Of a stretch of 11,847 bases of DNA, positions 7,944 through 11,847 are shown piece after piece. Source of the stretch: a bacterium (GTDB lineage: Bacteria > Pseudomonadota > Gammaproteobacteria > Burkholderiales > Methylophilaceae); assembly GCA_027310505.1 (NCBI GenBank), contig DAIDAS010000258.1:1-11847 (forward strand). Direction: 5' to 3'. The translations under genes were made by a program, and so were the position numbers. A model generated the notes under the pieces. The model searched no databases and was not told where the DNA came from. It saw nothing but the letters and a program-made list of their open reading frames with translations. How positions within the stretch are numbered: position 1 is the first letter of the stretch; every line of letters begins with the position of its first letter.

Positions 7944-7968
7944 AAATTGGACTGAAACAGTACCGTAT
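7944..7968. promoter_or_regulatory. IscR type 1-like operator upstream of the SUF operon
   Basis: On the plus strand the core is GACTGAAACAGTA. Aligned to the E. coli IscR type 1 consensus (ATASYYGACT, RWWWY, AGTCRRSTAT), 19 of 25 positions agree by hand count, including all of GACT and RWWWY and the final TAT. The site is 14-38 bp upstream of the regulator's start codon, where a bound Rrf2 protein would block transcription or initiation. I could not assign a convincing -10/-35 pair in this stretch. ACTG and CAGT form a perfect inverted repeat around AAA. Confidence 0.55.
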
Positions 7969-8138
7969 GGTTCCAGCCTAATTTGCAGCGACAGCATAAA
8001 TCGGTCACCAAGGTCGCATGGTTCATGTACCCTGTACGCTTGAAGGTAGGCGTACGGCTCTTGTGCATGGCGATATCGGGCCAGCAACCACAGTTGCGCG
8101 AGCCTCCCAACGTTCTGCCGTTATCGAGAACTCAGCGT

Positions 8139-9398
8139 ATGACAGCCAAAATCGACGTAAACAGCAATACTCCGCCTGATTCAGCAAGCAGGCGGCTTGG
8201 CGTGCACCCTGACGTGCTCAAGCTCGGACTCGTGAGTTTGCTGACGGATCTCAGCTCCGAGATGATTTTTTCGGTTTTTGCGATTTTTTTCACGACCATC
8301 GCCGGAGCCTCGGCTGCCCTGTTAGGCTTGGTCGAGGGTCTTGCCGACCTTGCCGCATCCTCCTTGAATTACCTTTCAGGCTGGTTATCGGATCGGTCGG
8401 GCAAGCGCAAAGTCTTCGCAATGGCCGGATATGGGTTCTCCACGCTGGCCAAGGCCATTTTGCTGGTCACCAGTTCAGTGGTCGGACTCGGCGTATTTCG
8501 TGTCATCGAGCGGCTGGGAAAGAGTTTCCGGGGGCCGCCGCGCGATGCCTGGCTTTCGGCGGTAGCCACCAAAGATACAAGGGGCTACTCGTTCGGCGTA
8601 CACAAGGCGCTCGACAAGTCCGGGGCCGTTCTGGGCCCGCTCATGGCTTACGGCCTGCTTTCATGGCTGGGCGATGGCGCTGCGACGTATCAGGTGCTGT
8701 TCTGGGTCGCGCTCATTCCCGCCCTGTTGAGCATCGTAGTCCTGGGACTCATCAAGGATCAACCCGGTACCCGGCACCCGCGCGAGAACATTGCCGACAC
8801 ATGGAAGACCTTGAGCCCGCAACTCAAGCGTTACCTCGTCACGGCCGGCATTTTCTCTCTGGCCTACTTCAGTTTCGGCTTTCTGCTGCTGCGTGCGTAT
8901 AGCGTAGGTTTCGCCGTCAAGGACATCGTGCTGCTTTATGCCTTGTTCAACATTTCGTTCGTCGTTGCCGCACCGCTGGTCGGTAAACTGGGCGACCGCA
9001 TAGGCAGGGCCCGGATCATCATTCTGGGCTACCTGATCTATCTCTTGATGAGTATCGGCTTCGCTTTTGCGGCCACGCAATGGCAGGTCATCGCCCTGTT
9101 CGTCATCTATGGCCTGTTCTATTCAATCGACGAAGCACAAAGCAAGGCCTTCATCGCAGATATAGAGCTTGAGCGGCGTGCGTCCGCGATCGGAGTCTAC
9201 AACTTCGTGACCGGCATGATTTACCTGCCTGCATCCCTCGTTGCGGGAGCGCTGTGGCTGATACATCCAGCGGGCGCTTTTATTTTTGCGGCATGCCTTG
9301 CACTGGCTGCGATCGTGGCATTTCTTGCCTTGCGACCGGACTTGCAACGTACGTCCGAAGACAGAGCTGAGCCCAGCCATACCCGGTATATTCCATAA
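8139..9398 (+). CDS. Major facilitator superfamily transporter, substrate unknown
   Basis: This is a 419-residue inner-membrane MFS permease with about 12 hydrophobic segments. The first helix region contains L-V-S-L-L-T-D-L-S-S-E-M. The loop between helices 2 and 3 has the MFS signature in the form G-W-L-S-D-R-S-G-K-R-K, and the second half repeats it as G-K-L-G-D-R-I-G-R-A-R. Helix 4-5 carries R-V-I-E-R-L-G-K-S-F-R-G-P-P-R-D, typical of a subfamily of uncharacterised bacterial permeases. The substrate cannot be read from sequence. I chose the ATG at 8139 because the upstream in-frame extension to 7983 has no membrane or family features and would overlap the SUF regulator's control region. 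The ribosome site is weak. It is divergent from the SUF operon and converges on the hydrolase gene with an 11-bp gap, so it is probably a single-gene unit. Confidence 0.88.
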   Translation: MTAKIDVNSNTPPDSASRRLGVHPDVLKLGLVSLLTDLSSEMIFSVFAIFFTTIAGASAALLGLVEGLADLAASSLNYLSGWLSDRSGKRKVFAMAGYGFSTLAKAILLVTSSVVGLGVFRVIERLGKSFRGPPRDAWLSAVATKDTRGYSFGVHKALDKSGAVLGPLMAYGLLSWLGDGAATYQVLFWVALIPALLSIVVLGLIKDQPGTRHPRENIADTWKTLSPQLKRYLVTAGIFSLAYFSFGFLLLRAYSVGFAVKDIVLLYALFNISFVVAAPLVGKLGDRIGRARIIILGYLIYLLMSIGFAFAATQWQVIALFVIYGLFYSIDEAQSKAFIADIELERRASAIGVYNFVTGMIYLPASLVAGALWLIHPAGAFIFAACLALAAIVAFLALRPDLQRTSEDRAEPSHTRYIP

Positions 9399-9409
9399 TT
9401 GCAGCGACA

Positions 9410-10267
9410 TCAGGCTGGTGGCAACCCATGGCCATCAAACCACAGTTTCAGTCGTCGCCAGCCATCCTCGGCTGCTTCCTTGCGGTAACTCGGGCGATAA
9501 TCGGCAAAAAAGGCATGCGGCGCATCCGGATAAACAACAATCTCCGAACCGCTACGTCCAAGCGCAAGCATCTCCTGCATCCGTTGCACGCGCTCTTGGG
9601 TGATACTCTGATCCAAGCCGCCATACAGTCCTAATACAGGCACTTTGAGGTCTGTGGCAATATCCAGAGGATGCACCGGTTGCAAGTCATTGCCGGCCCC
9701 TTCCAGCTTGCCATACCAGGCAACCCCCGCCTTGATTTCTGGGTTGTGCGCCGCATAAAGCCAGACAATACGACCACCCCAACAGAAACCGGTGATACCC
9801 GCCTGACCGGGTTCCGCCATACCGTTACCCTCGATCCAGCCCAAGGCGGCATCCAGGTCTGATAAAACCTGGGCATCCGGCACTTTGCTTACGACCGTGG
9901 AGATGATTTCGTTAATGTCTTTCAGGCCGGATACGTCACCCTGACGGAAAAACAACTCAGGAGCAATCGCCAGGTATCCAAGCTTTGCAAGCCTGCGGCA
10001 GATATCCTTGATATGTTCATGTACGCCGAAGATTTCCTGTACTACCAGAATAGCCGGCCACTGGCTGCCTTTATCTGGATGGGCGACATATGCGGGGATC
10101 ATCGCCCCCGCGGCCGGAATACGCACCATGTCAGCCACGATGCCGGAGGTATCGGTAAGAATAAGCGTCTGCGCGTTGACTGGCCGCACGGCAAGTGCAA
10201 AGCCCGTCGCGATGACAGATGCCAGAAAATTCCGCCTGCTCAAACCTGGGTTCTGAAAGTGATCCAT
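9410..10267 (-). CDS. Tat-exported dienelactone-hydrolase-family alpha/beta hydrolase
   Basis: The 285-residue protein begins with a twin-arginine signal: S10-R-R-N-F-L-A, a hydrophobic stretch, and a likely cleavage after V-N-A (residue 32). The mature enzyme would therefore fold in the cytoplasm and work in the periplasm. The dienelactone hydrolase catalytic triad is visible: Cys162 in G-F-C-W-G-G-R, Asp219 in G-G-L-D-Q-S-I, and His251 in P-D-A-P-H-A-F-F-A-D-Y-R. V-V-Q-E-I-F-G-V near residue 80 is also a family hallmark. No chlorocatechol or beta-ketoadipate genes surround it, so the natural substrate is unknown; a general ester or lactone hydrolase is the safest reading. The ATG at 10267 is preceded by a near-perfect AAGGAGG ribosome site at 5 nt, better than the ATG at 10294. 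Confidence 0.92.
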   Translation of the reverse strand: MDHFQNPGLSRRNFLASVIATGFALAVRPVNAQTLILTDTSGIVADMVRIPAAGAMIPAYVAHPDKGSQWPAILVVQEIFGVHEHIKDICRRLAKLGYLAIAPELFFRQGDVSGLKDINEIISTVVSKVPDAQVLSDLDAALGWIEGNGMAEPGQAGITGFCWGGRIVWLYAAHNPEIKAGVAWYGKLEGAGNDLQPVHPLDIATDLKVPVLGLYGGLDQSITQERVQRMQEMLALGRSGSEIVVYPDAPHAFFADYRPSYRKEAAEDGWRRLKLWFDGHGLPPA

Positions 10268-10300
10268 TGGAGCCTCCTTCTCGACCATCACCACGACAAC

Positions 10301-10309
10301 ATATTATCA
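10301..10309 (-). promoter_or_regulatory. Extended -10 promoter element of the Tat hydrolase gene
   Basis: Read on the minus strand, TGATAATAT combines an extended -10 TGn with TAATAT (5/6 consensus), about 34 nt upstream of the hydrolase ATG. No good -35 box is seen at 17 bp, which is normal for extended -10 promoters. Confidence 0.5.
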
Positions 10310-10366
10310 TTGCACATCAAGGACTCACGTCATTCAAGCCTGCGCTACGCTGAGGAGTCAGGGTGC

Positions 10367-10395
10367 TTGCCGACAATCAACGCCTCTCACATAAT
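10367..10395 (+). promoter_or_regulatory. modA: Predicted sigma-70 promoter of modA
   Basis: TTGCCG (10367-10372) and CATAAT (10390-10395) are separated by exactly 17 bp; transcription would begin near 10402, leaving a ~42-nt leader. I see no obvious ModE-type inverted repeat next to it. The ribosome site before modA is weak. Confidence 0.5.
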
Positions 10396-10443
10396 CCCGG
10401 CTGTATCTGCATACATTACTTCACCTGCCCAGAAAGCGCTGTC

Positions 10444-11199
10444 ATGAAAAATCACGTTGTCATCCTCACTGCAAGCCTGTTTGGCTTAAGTCTACCCACA
10501 TCCGCGAATTCGGAAGAAGTTCTGGTAGCCGTTGCAGCCAACTTTACTACGCCGATGAAGGTGATCGCCGCCGACTTTGAGAAATCCACAGGGCATAAGT
10601 TGGTACTTTCATTTGGGGCCACAGGCAATTTCTACGCCCAGATCAAGAACGGTGGCCCATATGAAGTGTTCCTTGCTGCTGATGATGAAACCCCGGCAAA
10701 GTTGGAGCAGGAACATATAGCCGTTCCAGAAAGCCGGTTTAGCTATGCCATTGGCAGGCTGGTGCTGTGGTCGGCAAAACAAGGCGTTGTTGACGACAAA
10801 GGTGAGGTGCTTAAGAAAGGGAATTTTGAACACATCGCCATTGCCAACCCCAGACTGGCGCCGTACGGGGCTGCGGCCAAGGAGGTCATCGACAAGCTCG
10901 GGCTGGAACAATCCATTCAACAGAAGCTGGTGATTGGGGAAAATATCTCCCAGACCTATCAATTCGTCTCCACCGGCAATGCCGAACTGGGGTTTGTAGC
11001 GTTATCCCAGGTCTACGAAGATGGCAAGGTCAAAAGAGGTTCCGCATGGATCGTGCCCGCAAACCTGCATACCGCAATCCGGCAAGACGCTATAGTTTTA
11101 AAGAGAGGCAAGGATAATCCGGCAGCCAAGGCATTGATCGAGTTTCTCAAGTCGGAAAAAACACGCGCTGTGATCAAGTCTTACGGATATGAGCTTTAG
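10444..11199 (+). CDS. modA: ModA, periplasmic molybdate-binding protein (solitary)
   Basis: This is the substrate-binding protein of a molybdate ABC importer, 251 residues long. The ATG at 10444 starts a Sec signal peptide (M-K-N-H-V-V-I-L, hydrophobic core, cleavage likely after A-N-S at about residue 23). The in-frame upstream extension to 10363 would put residues before the signal and cross the promoter. Family motifs are V-A-V-A-A-N-F (27-33), F-G-A-T-G-N-F-Y (57-64), A-I-G-R-L-V-L-W-S (102-110), A-P-Y-G-A-A-A (139-145) and Y-Q-F-V-S-T-G-N-A-E-L-G-F-V-A (172-186). Where E. coli ModA uses serines for the oxyanion, this protein has Asn33/Thr35 and Thr60, resembling the Azotobacter ModA2 type (recalled). 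No lipoprotein Cys is present. modB and modC do not follow: the next gene is convergent, so the membrane and ATPase partners must lie elsewhere. Tungstate binding is also possible. Confidence 0.9.
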   Translation: MKNHVVILTASLFGLSLPTSANSEEVLVAVAANFTTPMKVIAADFEKSTGHKLVLSFGATGNFYAQIKNGGPYEVFLAADDETPAKLEQEHIAVPESRFSYAIGRLVLWSAKQGVVDDKGEVLKKGNFEHIAIANPRLAPYGAAAKEVIDKLGLEQSIQQKLVIGENISQTYQFVSTGNAELGFVALSQVYEDGKVKRGSAWIVPANLHTAIRQDAIVLKRGKDNPAAKALIEFLKSEKTRAVIKSYGYEL

Positions 11200-11204
11200 A
11201 GCAT

Positions 11205-11218
11205 GCCTGTATTCAGGT
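11205..11218. terminator. Weak bidirectional stem-loop between modA and amiC
   Basis: CCTG-TATT-CAGG (11206-11217), extendable by a G-T pair, fills most of the 23-bp gap between the two converging stop codons. The stem is short and no T tract follows on either strand, so termination here is only suggested by position. Confidence 0.2.
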
Positions 11219-11222
11219 GAAG

Positions 11223-11847
11223 TTAGTCCTGCATCGCCATCTTGGATTTTGCCAATGGAGGATTGCTGGCGAAGTACTTCTTGACGCCGGCAAGAATGGC
11301 TGTTGCCAGCTTGTGCTGGTAATCCTCGTCATTGAGACGTTTCTCTTCATCGGGGTTACTGATGAAGGCAGTCTCGACCAGAATGGAGGGGATGTCAGGA
11401 GATTTGAGGACAGCGAAACCGGCCTGCTCTACCGAACCCTTGTGGAGCGAATTGATTTCGCCCAGCCGGCCCAGAACGGCTTTGGCCAGTTTGAGGCTAT
11501 CGCTGATGGTGGCAGTCTGCGAGAGATCAAGCAAGGTCTTGGCAAGATACGGATCTTTGTCATCCAGACGTACGCCGCCAATCAGATCGGATTCGTTTTC
11601 TCGTTTCGCCAGCAAGCGCGCCATGGCACTGGTGGCACCGTGTTCGGACAAGGCAAATACGGATGAGCCACGCGCATCCGGGCTGACGAAGGCATCGGCA
11701 TGGATGGAGACGAACAGGTCGGCCTGAAGCTTGCGGGCCTTGACCACACGACCATGCAGCGGGATGAAGTAGTCGGCATCACGCGTCAGCACACCGCGCA
11801 TATTGGGCTCCGCATCCACCAGCGCCTTGAATCGCTTGGCGATGGCC
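11223..11847 (-). CDS. amiC: N-acetylmuramoyl-L-alanine amidase, AmiC type (N-terminal part outside window)
   Basis: This periplasmic Zn amidase (Amidase_3) cleaves the stem peptide from N-acetylmuramic acid during septum splitting. The visible 208 residues are the C-terminal part of the catalytic domain, starting A-I-A-K-R-F-K-A-L-V. The late catalytic motifs are present: R-G-V-L-T-R-D, D-L-F-V-S-I-H-A-D-A with a Zn-binding His, G-S-S-V-F-A-L-S-E, L-K-S-P-D-I-P-S-I-L-V-E-T-A-F-I-S-N-P with the catalytic Glu, and the closing A-I-L-A-G-V-K-K-Y-F. The frame stays open to the right edge; an internal GTG at 11819 is not the start, because the missing part should carry the first Zn ligands, the AMIN domain and a signal peptide. 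The long inserted segment between the His and Glu motifs (about residues 65-135) is the regulatory helix region seen in division amidases. It converges on modA. Confidence 0.94.
   Translation of the reverse strand, partial: AIAKRFKALVDAEPNMRGVLTRDADYFIPLHGRVVKARKLQADLFVSIHADAFVSPDARGSSVFALSEHGATSAMARLLAKRENESDLIGGVRLDDKDPYLAKTLLDLSQTATISDSLKLAKAVLGRLGEINSLHKGSVEQAGFAVLKSPDIPSILVETAFISNPDEEKRLNDEDYQHKLATAILAGVKKYFASNPPLAKSKMAMQD

Noticed and set aside
7928..8110. Longer N-terminus for the SUF regulator
   Set aside because: The extra residues have no Rrf2 similarity, cover the IscR-like operator, and the AAGGAG site clearly serves the ATGs at 7930/7927.

Overview
The window looks like a chromosomal segment of a Gram-negative proteobacterium, most likely a betaproteobacterium of the Nitrosomonadales/methylotroph type. 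This placement is inferred from protein style (AmiC, Fae, the SUF gene set and a Tat-exported hydrolase); no rRNA or other phylogenetic marker is present. There are no tRNAs, rRNAs, insertion sequences, phage genes or CRISPR arrays. Gene packing is that of an ordinary chromosome.

Layout, left to right. Positions 1-449 (minus) hold most of a small exported protein with a Cys pair and a His/Asp/Arg/Glu-rich repeat tail, cut by the window edge. Positions 607-1143 (minus) encode formaldehyde-activating enzyme (Fae), the entry point of the tetrahydromethanopterin formaldehyde oxidation pathway. Fae is preceded by a 337-bp region with a candidate promoter, an AT palindrome, a leader hairpin and three tandem stem-loops. 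Positions 7927-1481 (minus) form one compact eight-gene SUF iron-sulfur cluster assembly operon: Rrf2 regulator, sufB, sufC, sufD, sufS, sufU, sufT, Rieske ferredoxin. Intergenic gaps are 9-22 bp or the genes overlap. Divergent from it lies an MFS transporter (8139-9398, plus). It converges on a Tat-exported dienelactone-hydrolase-like protein (10267-9410, minus). Divergent from that is a molybdate-binding protein ModA standing alone (10444-11199, plus). It converges on the C-terminal two-thirds of an N-acetylmuramoyl-L-alanine amidase of the AmiC type (minus, cut by the right edge).

How the genes work together. SufS removes sulfur from cysteine, SufU accepts or scaffolds it, the SufBCD complex builds the cluster using the SufC ATPase, and SufT helps maturation. 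The terminal Rieske protein may supply electrons (inference). The Rrf2 regulator carries three cysteines suited to a sensing Fe-S cluster. A site matching 19 of 25 positions of the E. coli IscR type 1 consensus sits just upstream of its start, which suggests autoregulated, cluster-sensing control of the operon.

I did not find a clearly new biological system. The most checkable points are the IscR-like operator, the SufU/SufT/Rieske composition of the operon, the unfamiliar exported tail-repeat protein, the structured region upstream of fae, and the solitary ModA with non-serine ligand positions.
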